In this document: positions 1 to 7,636 of the stretch, one piece after another
How positions within the stretch are numbered: the stretch's first letter is position 1
Layout of the letters: the number at the start of each line of letters is the position of its first letter
Assembly: GCA_946221065.1 (NCBI GenBank)
Contig: CAMIIO010000001.1
Location: 186,001-250,000, forward strand
Length of the DNA: 64,000 nt
Direction: 5' to 3'
Origin: an uncultured Rothia sp.
GTDB taxonomy: Bacteria > Actinomycetota > Actinomycetes > Actinomycetales > Micrococcaceae
Program-made: the position numbers and the translations under genes
The notes under the pieces: model-generated
Seen by the model: only the letters and a program-made list of their open reading frames with translations
Database searches by the model: none
What the model was told of the DNA's origin: nothing

Positions 1-119
1 ACCCACTCAACCGCACGATCATACGGGTGATGATCCGTTCCCAAAGAAACAACCAAATCATAATGAGGAGTTTCCTCATTGGCATAGACCCATTTTTTAT
101 TCTGTGAATCCAACGTCAA
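1..119 (-). CDS. Alg13-like glycosyltransferase subunit, partial at the left edge
   Basis: The minus strand carries an open frame that runs off the window edge and contains VVSLGTDHHPYDRAVEW. This matches the N-terminal signature of GT28/Alg13-type (PssE/CpsG-like) catalytic subunits, which usually begin with a V-x-V/L-G-T-x-x-x-P-F/Y-D-R motif. It lies just downstream of the Alg14-like gene, the usual order of the split UDP-sugar transferase pair. The frame is open back to the Alg14 stop but has no ATG or GTG; the first usable start is a TTG at 117-119, preceded by the purine-rich GAGAAAAG. A second TTG lies at 111-113. Only about 40 residues are visible, so the family call rests on one motif plus context. 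Confidence 0.6.
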   Translation of the reverse strand, partial: MTLDSQNKKWVYANEETPHYDLVVSLGTDHHPYDRAVEW

Positions 120-168
120 TTGTCTTTTCTCTAAAAGTGATGTGAAATTCTGGTGTGGCGAAAAACCG

Positions 169-618
169 TTACATGATGGCCCCGATATTAACCGATTCGG
201 GGAAAGCTTTTTGTTGTGCTTCCCACTGCACCACAAATAGATCGGTCATGGGGTAGCACAGGCGGCCGCTCATGGTGGGCATCGTAATACGGTCGTAGCA
301 TTCGATAAACACTGTTTTAATACCCAGTATTTTTGCAACGGCAAAGAACGGCACAGCTACCGCAGCACCCGAGGAAATAATAACGTCCGGCTTATCCCTT
401 TTAAGAACTTTCACCGCCAACCCAAAATTACGCACGGCATTAGGGATGTTACGGGTGGTTGGAAAATATACCCAATCAACTTTTTCGTCCTGAAGTGCCG
501 CTTGAACCTCTGGAAGTTTAAAGGTTGCCCAGGTGCGATCCTGGTTTTTCCATAGTTTTTGTAGTGCCAAAAGATGCGCGAGGTGGCCGCCAGCGCTGGC
601 AACATAGAGTGCTTTCAT
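169..618 (-). CDS. Alg14-like polysaccharide glycosyltransferase membrane subunit
   Basis: A 149-residue protein of the Alg14/PssD/CpsF type, the membrane-anchoring partner that recruits an Alg13-like catalytic subunit to transfer a sugar from a UDP-sugar to a lipid-linked acceptor on the inner membrane face. The N-terminus has the family pattern ASAGGHLAHLLAL, the middle has the DVIISSGAAVAVPFF segment, and a central IECYDR motif is followed by the TDLFVVQWEAQ tail. The length fits the family. The start is supported by AGGGGG seven bases upstream of ATG. It sits between the Wzz-like gene and the partial Alg13-like gene, consistent with one two-subunit glycosyltransferase in the polysaccharide operon. 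The sugar transferred cannot be told from sequence. Confidence 0.82.
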   Translation of the reverse strand: MKALYVASAGGHLAHLLALQKLWKNQDRTWATFKLPEVQAALQDEKVDWVYFPTTRNIPNAVRNFGLAVKVLKRDKPDVIISSGAAVAVPFFAVAKILGIKTVFIECYDRITMPTMSGRLCYPMTDLFVVQWEAQQKAFPESVNIGAIM

Positions 619-665
619 GTGTTTTCCCCCTGATAGTGCTGTTGGTGCTCTGTGATGACGTGCGA

Positions 666-1916
666 TTACTTGGTATGCAAGTATGCGTATTCAATGTCTG
701 CTTCAGTATTTTCTGCTACTGAAACAAACTCTTTGATATCCGCTGTTGAAGTCTCTGGCTTAAGAACAACAATGCAAGTACCTAGAGTTTCGGAGATCTC
801 CAAGACCTCTGAAATTTCGCTATATTCTGGTGTAACAATAACGGTTTTCTGGGCGTTCTCAGAAGTTTCCACACCTTGGGGGATGTCCCAGCGATTCTGG
901 ATGAACTCGTATTTCTGAGGATTGGTAGACTCGGCAAGAACCTGCGCAAACTCAACGCTTGCACCCTCGGTAGGGGAATACAACACAGCACCACGCTGAC
1001 GATGCTCGTCAAGCTCACGCTGGGTAAGACCCACAGAGAGCAACATACGGCGGGCATCCTCAGCCTGGTGTGCTGCACGGATGGGGAACACATTTTGCTT
1101 CACCAAAATCTGTGCGCGATCCTCGTACCCGAGAGTACGCTTGCGATTATCAGCAATAACAGCGGCAACTGCGCCCAGAATAGCACCGGCTACCAAGCCA
1201 ACCAGAACGTACTTCCATAGGGCAAGGTTATCTGAGTCAGAAGGCGCCTTAGCGTAGGTGATAACGCGGCCAGGAGATGTAGAAGTTACCTCAACCTGGC
1301 TGAGTCGTTCTTGCAGGGCAGTACGGGCGGTGCCATCGCCGTCACCAAGCTCGTTGAGAGCTGCCCGGATGTTTTGGGCGTTAGTCTCTACCTGCTTTTT
1401 GAGCGAATCCTGACGAATACTCAAATATGCTTCTGCCGCGTGGTTAGCATAGTTAGCGGCATCTTCTGCCGAGTCTGAGGTAGCAATAAATTCAAGGATA
1501 TCCGAACCGGAATGCGGAGTGACCTTCACGCTATTGTTGAGCTTATTGGGCAACCCCTGATTTGAAGGATCAATATTATTAGCGGCCTTTTCTGCCACCT
1601 CAAGGGAGCTCGCTACAGAAGACTCGGTATCAATCTGCACCGTTAGCTGGTTGGTGGCTTGGGCGTTAGGGTCCACAGCCAGCGGGTACACTACAACTTT
1701 AGCCGTGGCAGTGTATGAGGGGCTTTGCAATGCAGAGGCCACCCCTCCCAGAAGCACGCCACCCACAATAAAAGTGAGCAGCACCAGCGGGTGACGCATG
1801 ATTTTTTTGAGCTGTTCACTCAGCGAAAGAGCGCTAGACTCCTGAGCCGCTCGCGAGAAACGGCTATCCAGTGTTGAACGATTAGGTGAAATATTTTTAG
1901 CCATAACGGTACTCAT
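666..1916 (-). CDS. Wzz/YveK-family chain-length protein with a degenerate BY-kinase-like C-terminus
   Basis: A 416-residue polysaccharide co-polymerase. Residues about 45-65 form the first membrane segment, the periplasm-facing loop has the usual Wzz opening (SPSYTATAKVVVYP), and a second membrane segment (LVGLVAGAILGAVAAVIA) lies near residues 235-255. In the BY-kinase arrangement the cytoplasmic kinase follows this point. Here about 160 residues follow that keep a kinase-like outline: a strand-loop GAVLYSPTEGASVEFA where the P-loop would be, and a terminal strand CIVVLKPETSTADIKEF resembling the late strand of Wzc/CapB. However, the Walker A lysine is absent (EGAS rather than EGKT/S), and no tyrosine cluster ends the protein. 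A likely role is chain-length or export control without catalysis. The start could also be the ATG four codons later. Confidence 0.75.
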   Translation of the reverse strand: MSTVMAKNISPNRSTLDSRFSRAAQESSALSLSEQLKKIMRHPLVLLTFIVGGVLLGGVASALQSPSYTATAKVVVYPLAVDPNAQATNQLTVQIDTESSVASSLEVAEKAANNIDPSNQGLPNKLNNSVKVTPHSGSDILEFIATSDSAEDAANYANHAAEAYLSIRQDSLKKQVETNAQNIRAALNELGDGDGTARTALQERLSQVEVTSTSPGRVITYAKAPSDSDNLALWKYVLVGLVAGAILGAVAAVIADNRKRTLGYEDRAQILVKQNVFPIRAAHQAEDARRMLLSVGLTQRELDEHRQRGAVLYSPTEGASVEFAQVLAESTNPQKYEFIQNRWDIPQGVETSENAQKTVIVTPEYSEISEVLEISETLGTCIVVLKPETSTADIKEFVSVAENTEADIEYAYLHTK

Positions 1917-1944
1917 TTCTCAGAGAAGTATTTTCCGTGGAACG

Positions 1945-3432
1945 TTATTTTTTCTTTGCACGAGATCTAAAAAATCTCTCGATGCCAATAGAAGTGCGGA
2001 ACTTATACATGAGAGCTCCGTAAACGGGAAGGACAATTGCCGCATACACAAAAAGCGCGGGCCAAGACAGCCCCATCGCGTTGGTAATCCCCAGGGCACC
2101 TGCTAACGGAACGCCGGCAGAGATAGCCATCACGGCAATCATCTCGGATGGTTGCGCCTTGATACCTACCAGCTTCATTACCTGATACGCGGCGAAGAAG
2201 GTATCTACAAGAATCGCGGCGGACCAAGCAGTAACGGCACCGTACAACCCCCAGGCAGGCACAAGAGTGAAGTTCAAAACAGCAGCCACTACCAGAGCAG
2301 ATAGCTTGTTATAGAGCTGCCAGCGAGACTTTCCACTCATCAACAAAACGGACTGCACACCACCGGCTGCCATAGCCAGCATCATGGTGGGGCAGATAAC
2401 CCACAGCACTCCGGCAGCTTGCGAGAATCCCTTACCAAAGACCTCCATCAGCGTAGGCCCAAAGAACGCCAACGTGATGTAGAACGGCCAGCCTACGGCG
2501 ATCAAAGCGCGAGTATTAGCCACAAAAATGGAGCGAGCTTCCTGGAGCTTCCCCGTAGAAATCGCGGCGCTAATTGAGGGGCCGGTTACCACACGGCCAA
2601 TATTATCCACCAGCACGCCCATACGAACCATGCGGTTAACGGCGCCGTACATGCCGGAAGCAGCTACTCCCACAAACATTGCCACGCAGATTACATCAAT
2701 CCACTCAAGGACGGACTCGACGACGGCAGACACCCCGCGTGCGGCACTAAAACCCCAAAATGTGCGCGCGGTTTCCTCCGGGGCGGCGTCGGCAATCACG
2801 GCGTCTTCTTGACGCGGCAGATACTTGCGAACTAGCCCCACCGTGACCAGAGCAACAATCACCACGGGAACTGCCCAAGCTAACGAGAGCGAGACAATAT
2901 CTCCCGCCATAGCAATCACCAGAAGCACAGCCACAATACGCAGCGTTGGTAGAAGCACGCTCTGCATGGCCGTAAAAGTAACCACTCGGTGTAACCCGCG
3001 CAACACACCAAAGCTCACCGTCATAATAGCCGCAACAATCAGAAACGGAACCGACACTACAAAAGCGGTGCGGTAGTCGCTAGAGAGCTGCGGAGAAAAA
3101 ACAGGAAGCGTATAGATTAGCGCAACAAGAGTAAGCGCAATAGAGATGCACAGCGAAGGCACCATAGCAATACGAATCAGCTTTTTAATAGCCGAGTACC
3201 GCCCAGAAGCCTGTTGCGCCGAAACCGTGCGCACCAAACCCGTGTCCGCACCAAAAACCGAGAGAGACGTGCCAATAGTGAACAGAGCAATTACCTGGAA
3301 AAACTCGCCGGAGGCTTCTTTTCCTAAGAGGTTAGTCACTAACAAGGTCGAGAGAAACGCGGCAATAGCCCCATAAATAACGAAGAGCGACGAGAACGCT
3401 CCACTCTTAGCAAGCGATGGCATTCTATACAC
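1945..3432 (-). CDS. Oligosaccharide/lipid-linked polysaccharide flippase (Wzx/MOP superfamily)
   Basis: A 495-residue polytopic membrane protein with about 12-14 hydrophobic segments and the N-terminal pattern of MOP-superfamily flippases: a first helix (GAIAAFLSTLLVTNLLG) followed by KEASGEFFQVIALF, then the late GLYGAVTAWSAAILVDTFFA block. It would move lipid-linked repeat units or whole chains across the membrane for polymerisation or attachment. The gene overlaps the end of the ligase-like gene upstream by eight bases, indicating translational coupling, and the Wzz-like gene starts 28 bases downstream. No signature distinguishes a capsule, teichoic-acid-like or teichuronic-type substrate. 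Confidence 0.82.
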   Translation of the reverse strand: MYRMPSLAKSGAFSSLFVIYGAIAAFLSTLLVTNLLGKEASGEFFQVIALFTIGTSLSVFGADTGLVRTVSAQQASGRYSAIKKLIRIAMVPSLCISIALTLVALIYTLPVFSPQLSSDYRTAFVVSVPFLIVAAIMTVSFGVLRGLHRVVTFTAMQSVLLPTLRIVAVLLVIAMAGDIVSLSLAWAVPVVIVALVTVGLVRKYLPRQEDAVIADAAPEETARTFWGFSAARGVSAVVESVLEWIDVICVAMFVGVAASGMYGAVNRMVRMGVLVDNIGRVVTGPSISAAISTGKLQEARSIFVANTRALIAVGWPFYITLAFFGPTLMEVFGKGFSQAAGVLWVICPTMMLAMAAGGVQSVLLMSGKSRWQLYNKLSALVVAAVLNFTLVPAWGLYGAVTAWSAAILVDTFFAAYQVMKLVGIKAQPSEMIAVMAISAGVPLAGALGITNAMGLSWPALFVYAAIVLPVYGALMYKFRTSIGIERFFRSRAKKK

Positions 3433-4723
3433 CTTCTCTATAAGTGACTGAACGCATGAGGATTGAAAGGCACAGTATCATTGACGCCATCTGCATAGTG
3501 TCAAAACTATAAATAACAAAAATACAGCTGGCAGCTACCGGCACTGAATGAATCCAATACGCAGCACTGGACTCTAACTTTGCGGTAGTAAGTAGCGAAT
3601 ACAGCATAAAAGCGACAAATAAGCTCAGCCCTACCAGTCCAAAGCAGAACATCAGCGCCCACATATACCCTTGAGTACCCATCGAGATACCCACCTCATA
3701 GTCCGGACGACCCGTACCGTACCCAATCAGCGGAGACTTCAACGTAGCCTCCCACGTGTGCTGATACAGCAAGGAACGAGTACCGGTGGAGTCGGAATAC
3801 TCCTGACGGCCGAGAATTTTTTCCATAGCCCCAGAGGCAACAAACACGAACGCGCCCAGCACAGTAGTAACGAGCGCATAAAAAGCCAACCTGAGATTAC
3901 CGCGAAGGATCTCCCGCATAATCACATAACTCACGCTAATGCCCAGCGCAATAAACATGCCTCGGTTAGAAGTCTCCACCGCCGGGTAGAACCCCGCAGC
4001 AACGGAAAGCCCTAAAATGAGCTTAACCTTCCAACTATCCGAAGCCGTCATTACTGTAATAACCACCGGGGTAAGAAACGCGAAAGCCAAACCCCAACTA
4101 TTAGCGTAGGGGAAGGGCGCGGCGGGGCGCATATACGGCTCCGGAGCTCCCCACGGCATCTGAACTTCTGCCAGCGGAGGTAGCACATAATCTTTGACCA
4201 AAGGGTTTTGTAAGATTCCGCCGGGAATCACAAAACTCATGGGCGTTGTAATGCGAACCTCCGGGAAGAAGGTTGCGAGCCAACCGAGGATTACCACCGT
4301 ATACCAGAGGGTAACGAGTCCACCTAACACCCCTTGCGGAGTAACGCGCTCGCGGGCGTTGAAGTAGTACAGGCTGTAGACTCCAGCGTTAAAAATTACG
4401 AGAAAACGAATACCCCAGGCCAGAATGTCGGTGCCGCCACGGAGCGAAACTGAGCAGAGAATGCACCACACTACAAAAGCAAGCCACAGCCACTGGCTTT
4501 TAAACACCATCACACGCTTGCGGGACACCAGGTATACCACCATGATCACGCTGAGGATCGTGGGGGCAAATTGCCCTAGCCCTAGAACCCAGATGAGTGG
4601 GTAACCGTACAACAGGCTGTAGAGAGGCCAGGAGGGAAGCGCACGATGAGAATAAGCTAACTCTTCAGCGCCTTGATCCTTGTAGCGCCTTCCTCTGCGC
4701 GGCGCAAAAAGTGAAATGATCAT
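3425..4723 (-). CDS. O-antigen ligase/polymerase-like (Wzy/WaaL) membrane protein
   Basis: A 432-residue, strongly hydrophobic protein with about 10-12 predicted membrane spans and one large extracytoplasmic loop, the layout of the Wzy_C/O-antigen ligase superfamily. The diagnostic stretch after the big loop, RSLLYQHTWEATLKSPLIG, followed by the G-x-G-x-x-x-D region, is where family members keep their conserved arginine and HP-like loop. The expected role is polymerising or attaching lipid-linked glycan at the outer membrane face. It is sandwiched between a GT2 enzyme (15 bases upstream) and the flippase (overlapping by eight bases), so it is clearly part of the same operon. Polymerase and ligase activities cannot be separated by sequence alone. 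Confidence 0.78.
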   Translation of the reverse strand: MIISLFAPRRGRRYKDQGAEELAYSHRALPSWPLYSLLYGYPLIWVLGLGQFAPTILSVIMVVYLVSRKRVMVFKSQWLWLAFVVWCILCSVSLRGGTDILAWGIRFLVIFNAGVYSLYYFNARERVTPQGVLGGLVTLWYTVVILGWLATFFPEVRITTPMSFVIPGGILQNPLVKDYVLPPLAEVQMPWGAPEPYMRPAAPFPYANSWGLAFAFLTPVVITVMTASDSWKVKLILGLSVAAGFYPAVETSNRGMFIALGISVSYVIMREILRGNLRLAFYALVTTVLGAFVFVASGAMEKILGRQEYSDSTGTRSLLYQHTWEATLKSPLIGYGTGRPDYEVGISMGTQGYMWALMFCFGLVGLSLFVAFMLYSLLTTAKLESSAAYWIHSVPVAASCIFVIYSFDTMQMASMILCLSILMRSVTYREGV

Positions 4724-4737
4724 GCGGGTAGAACCCC

Positions 4738-5661
4738 TTAAAGACCGCGTCCGGTTTTATTCACCAGATCCAGAAGTAGCTGAGGCTTAACAACGCCGGA
4801 GGCGACGACGAGCGCAGCCCAGGCCCGGAGTTGCCGAGGATCTCGGGTGAGTGCCGATCGTGCGAAAGCGGCTGCTTCTTTGCGGTTACCCAGTGCAGCG
4901 TGTGCGAAGGCGATTTGGCCGGCAATGCGGGCTAATCCGCGTGGCTGGCGTTCAAATTCGGGGTATTTTTGAAGCAGGTAGGTGAGGCCATCAACCATAG
5001 ATTTCCAGTGTCCGGAGAAGAACGACGGACGATCCCAGAGAATGAGAGCACCGGGCTCGGGGATGGAGTAGATGTCTCCGTGACGGGTGGCTCGGAGAAC
5101 CAGGTCGTAGTCTTCACCGTAGGCGGCAGGTAAATCTTCATCGACTAAACCAATACGTCCGCCGTCGAGCAAATCTTCTGTACGAAATAACGTGGTACAC
5201 GGGTTAATCTCAATGTGACGGGAAAGCAAGAAATCATCGAAAGTAGTTCGCAAAGGCGCGCTACGCAACACATCTTTACCATCGGTTCGCACATTAATGC
5301 TGGAGGAAAGAGCAATTGCTTCGGGATGTTCTTCCCAGAGTTTAAGCTGACGAGAAATGCGCTGTGGATACCAGTAATCGTCGTCGTCGCAAAAAGCGAT
5401 ATAAGAGCCTTCTGCCACGGAGAGCCCGGTGTTTCGTCCGCCTGCAAGGCCCTTTGAATGATTATTAACTACAGTTAGCAAAGAGCGGTTCTGAGGAACC
5501 TCAAGATCTTTTAAATCATCAATTTCTACGTAGTCAAATACGACGATGACTTGAATGTGACCGGTGTAATCCTGATCGAACATGGAACGGACAGCGGTGC
5601 GCAGTGTTTCTGGACGTTTACCAGCTGTGGCGATGAGCGCCGAAATCTTAGGTTTAGACAT
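4738..5661 (-). CDS. Family 2 glycosyltransferase
   Basis: A 307-residue GT-A-fold glycosyltransferase. The N-terminus shows KISALIATAGKRPETLRTAV, the nucleotide-binding start of GT2; HSKGLAGGRNTGLSVAEG and the metal-binding acidic cluster FCDDDDYWYP follow at residues about 75-105. The C-terminal third is helical (alanine-rich, TPR-like repeats near residues 240-290) and may mediate protein contacts. No membrane span is obvious, so it probably acts at the inner membrane face adding a sugar to the lipid-linked glycan. Its ATG lies directly after the TAA of the CDP-alcohol phosphatidyltransferase gene, with no gap, indicating a shared transcript and coupled translation. Donor sugar unknown. 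Confidence 0.85.
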   Translation of the reverse strand: MSKPKISALIATAGKRPETLRTAVRSMFDQDYTGHIQVIVVFDYVEIDDLKDLEVPQNRSLLTVVNNHSKGLAGGRNTGLSVAEGSYIAFCDDDDYWYPQRISRQLKLWEEHPEAIALSSSINVRTDGKDVLRSAPLRTTFDDFLLSRHIEINPCTTLFRTEDLLDGGRIGLVDEDLPAAYGEDYDLVLRATRHGDIYSIPEPGALILWDRPSFFSGHWKSMVDGLTYLLQKYPEFERQPRGLARIAGQIAFAHAALGNRKEAAAFARSALTRDPRQLRAWAALVVASGVVKPQLLLDLVNKTGRGL

Positions 5662-6432
5662 TTAGTTCTCCTGAGGTGTTTTGAGTGATACATATTTGCG
5701 ACGCATGGAAACCGCGGTGGTGAGGAAGAATCCGAGAAAAAGAATGCTGTAACCAATGATGAAGCCCCAGCCCCAGCCCCACAGGATGAAGAGCCAGCAG
5801 AAGGTGCCGGAGTCCATGTGGAGGTTGATAAAGGAGCGGAGGTTTCCACCGGCAGGAGGAGCGGCGGTTTTGCGATTGTTACGGAGCTGTTCTGCGAGGA
5901 TTTGGCTCATGAAGTAGCCAACTGTCATTACGGTGAAGGTGAGGGGAATCCACCAGAGAGCCCAGCCGTGGAGGGGCCAGTGGCTTTGGAAGCGGAAAAA
6001 TCCGACAAAAATTGCTAGATGCTGAGCAGGAGTGCGGATGGAATCTACTACGTGGTCGAGCCATTCACCGGCGGGGGAGGACGCTCCGGTAACGCGGGCT
6101 ACCTGACCGTCTGCGGAGTCCATCGCGTAGCCGAGGGCGTAGAAGATAGCTACCGTAAGGCCGGTGAGGAAGGTAGGTGGGCACATGATGAGGATGATGA
6201 GGCCGCAGAGGGAGAGGGCGGAGCTGATGGCTGTGACGCCGTTGGGGGTGATGCCGAACTTTACGGCTGCTGCTGCGAAGTATCGCGCGAGTCTACGATT
6301 GACCCAGCGAGTGTAGGCTGGAACTCCCTGACCTGGTTTTTGTGCGGATCCTAGGACGGATAGCGTTTCACGAAAGCCAGTTGGTCTTGATGGTGTTGTC
6401 TGGTGCGAACTCAAGATGTAAAAACCTATCAA
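5662..6432 (-). CDS. CDP-alcohol phosphatidyltransferase family protein
   Basis: A 256-residue integral membrane enzyme carrying the complete family motif D-G-x2-A-R-x8-G-x3-D-x3-D, visible as DGQVARVTGASSPAGEW followed by LDHVVD at residues about 105-130. These enzymes displace CMP from a CDP-alcohol using an alcohol acceptor. The usual products are phospholipids, but some act in polymer or inositol-phosphate chemistry. Here it is the first gene of a polysaccharide operon, so it may supply a lipid anchor or a phosphoalcohol decoration for the glycan (inference). The only in-frame start is a TTG at 6430-6432; the frame upstream is closed by a TAA five codons earlier. No strong Shine-Dalgarno is seen. 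Confidence 0.82.
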   Translation of the reverse strand: MIGFYILSSHQTTPSRPTGFRETLSVLGSAQKPGQGVPAYTRWVNRRLARYFAAAAVKFGITPNGVTAISSALSLCGLIILIMCPPTFLTGLTVAIFYALGYAMDSADGQVARVTGASSPAGEWLDHVVDSIRTPAQHLAIFVGFFRFQSHWPLHGWALWWIPLTFTVMTVGYFMSQILAEQLRNNRKTAAPPAGGNLRSFINLHMDSGTFCWLFILWGWGWGFIIGYSILFLGFFLTTAVSMRRKYVSLKTPQEN

Positions 6433-6791
6433 ATTGTCGTTGTCTTATTACGTTTTAAAAACGGTAATGAGAACCCCTAATGGTTTTACCGAGAAGGTAA
6501 AACTTTTATCCCCCTGCATACAATTAAATGTAGTGCGGTGAATCAGTTTACCAGACTACTTTGTTGCGGAGAGGGGACGCGGGTGGGGTTGAAAATTTGT
6601 GGGCTATTGTGTGTAAAAGGTCCACAGAGTTGATGTGAAATGACAGCCCGATAGCAGTGTCCAGAGGGGATTTCTGCTGCGAAAATCCCCCAAAAATACT
6701 GCCTCCTATCCTGTAGTGGGATGAGGGTGGAGGCAATCTTTTGAAGTATTGAAACTCTGAGCAGAATAGGTGTAAATCCTAAAATCTATAA
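6433..6791. other. Gene-free upstream region of the polysaccharide operon
   Basis: About 360 bases with no supportable gene. The region must hold the promoter of the minus-strand polysaccharide operon, but I cannot fix -35/-10 boxes with confidence. It contains one clear hairpin (6483-6503, listed separately). The DNA looks more AT-rich than the flanking genes, continuing into the decayed GH16 gene. Confidence 0.5.
6483..6503. terminator. Short hairpin GTTTTACC-GAGAA-GGTAAAAC
   Basis: A perfect 8-bp inverted repeat with a 5-base loop, followed on the plus strand by TTTT. It sits about 50 bases upstream of the first polysaccharide gene, which runs on the minus strand. It could be a leader attenuator for that operon or a leftover plus-strand terminator; no plus-strand gene ends here. 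Confidence 0.4.
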
Positions 6792-7518
6792 CTACTCTAT
6801 GTACTTCCACGCTCGAACATAATCAACTACCAATTTGCTCGAAAGGTCATTGATTTGATGTGATGAAACCGATAGTTGTGGATTGTATTTCTGTTTACTA
6901 ATAAGGTTTTCTTGATCTAAGATGAGCCCCAATAACCTTTCCCGGCTTCTAATCCTAAGCGCAGATGAAATTTTGCATTTCGCTGCGTAGAAGGTGCGGT
7001 TGATTTCTTTGCCTTTATGAGACATGAATCGTTTGCTGGGACATGAATGGTTTGAATGTTATCAAAATATATTTTTATTCCATCTTGAGGAGTCATCTCT
7101 AATACCCAAATATGAAATTCATCTTTGAGGCTTTGTTTTCCTTCAGGTGCCCAGTGAATCCCGTAAGAACTATCTGAGGCCTTATTTTTGTGGGTCTGAT
7201 CAAACAGGACAGTGGTTTCAGTACGTTCTGTAATATTTAAGTTATTTTGAAGCCCTCTATAGTTAAAGCCGTAATACTCATTGATGTCTATTTCCAATGA
7301 AGGAGTGCTGGCAAGGAGGGAAGAATCTGTATTTTCTAGTGTCTTGAAGTAATTACTAGAAATGGGTCGAAGCCAAAGTATCGCATGATTTCTACCTGAA
7401 AAACCTCTTTAGTCCTGGCTGGGTCGGTAAATATATTTTTTTTGATAATCTTATTAATTAAATCCGTTTGACTAATAAAATTTATGTGTAAGTATGCATT
7501 CCCTGCATCTAAACGAAT
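6792..7518 (-). pseudogene. Decayed GH16-like glycanase (laminarinase/exopolysaccharide endoglycanase type)
   Basis: Three minus-strand frame segments together rebuild a GH16 domain. The first (about 7518-7385) reads IRLDAGNAYLHI and later RTKEVFQVEI, the jelly-roll opening. After a frameshift near 7385-7405 the second segment reads NHAILWLRP, then the catalytic signature LEIDINEYYG (E-x-D-x-x-E), then FHIWVLEMTPQDGIKIYFD, and ends in a stop at 6917. After a second shift, the last segment ends KLVVDYVRAWKYIE, the usual C-terminal strand (VDYVRVW/YQ). No signal peptide or start was found, and a stop at 7519 closes the first frame. GH16 enzymes cut beta-linked glucans or galactans; beside a polysaccharide operon this may be a lost trimming enzyme. 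Confidence 0.72.
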
Positions 7519-7558
7519 TTAGCTGGCCGGTGCCATGCAGAGAGCGTAGACAGCAAAA

Positions 7559-7601
7559 TGTGCTTTGCAAGCATTAGCTTCTAAAATACTTGCAAAGCAC
7601 A
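7559..7601 (-). terminator. Rho-independent-type terminator of the fibrinogen-like/propeller gene
   Basis: A perfect 13-bp inverted repeat (TGTGCTTTGCAAG at 7559-7571 and its complement at 7589-7601) with a 17-base loop lies 36 bases after the stop of the 7637-9985 gene. On the minus strand it is followed by TTTTGC. Confidence 0.75.
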
Positions 7602-7636
7602 TTCCTTCTAATTTATTGCTCTTTATGCTAGCAACT

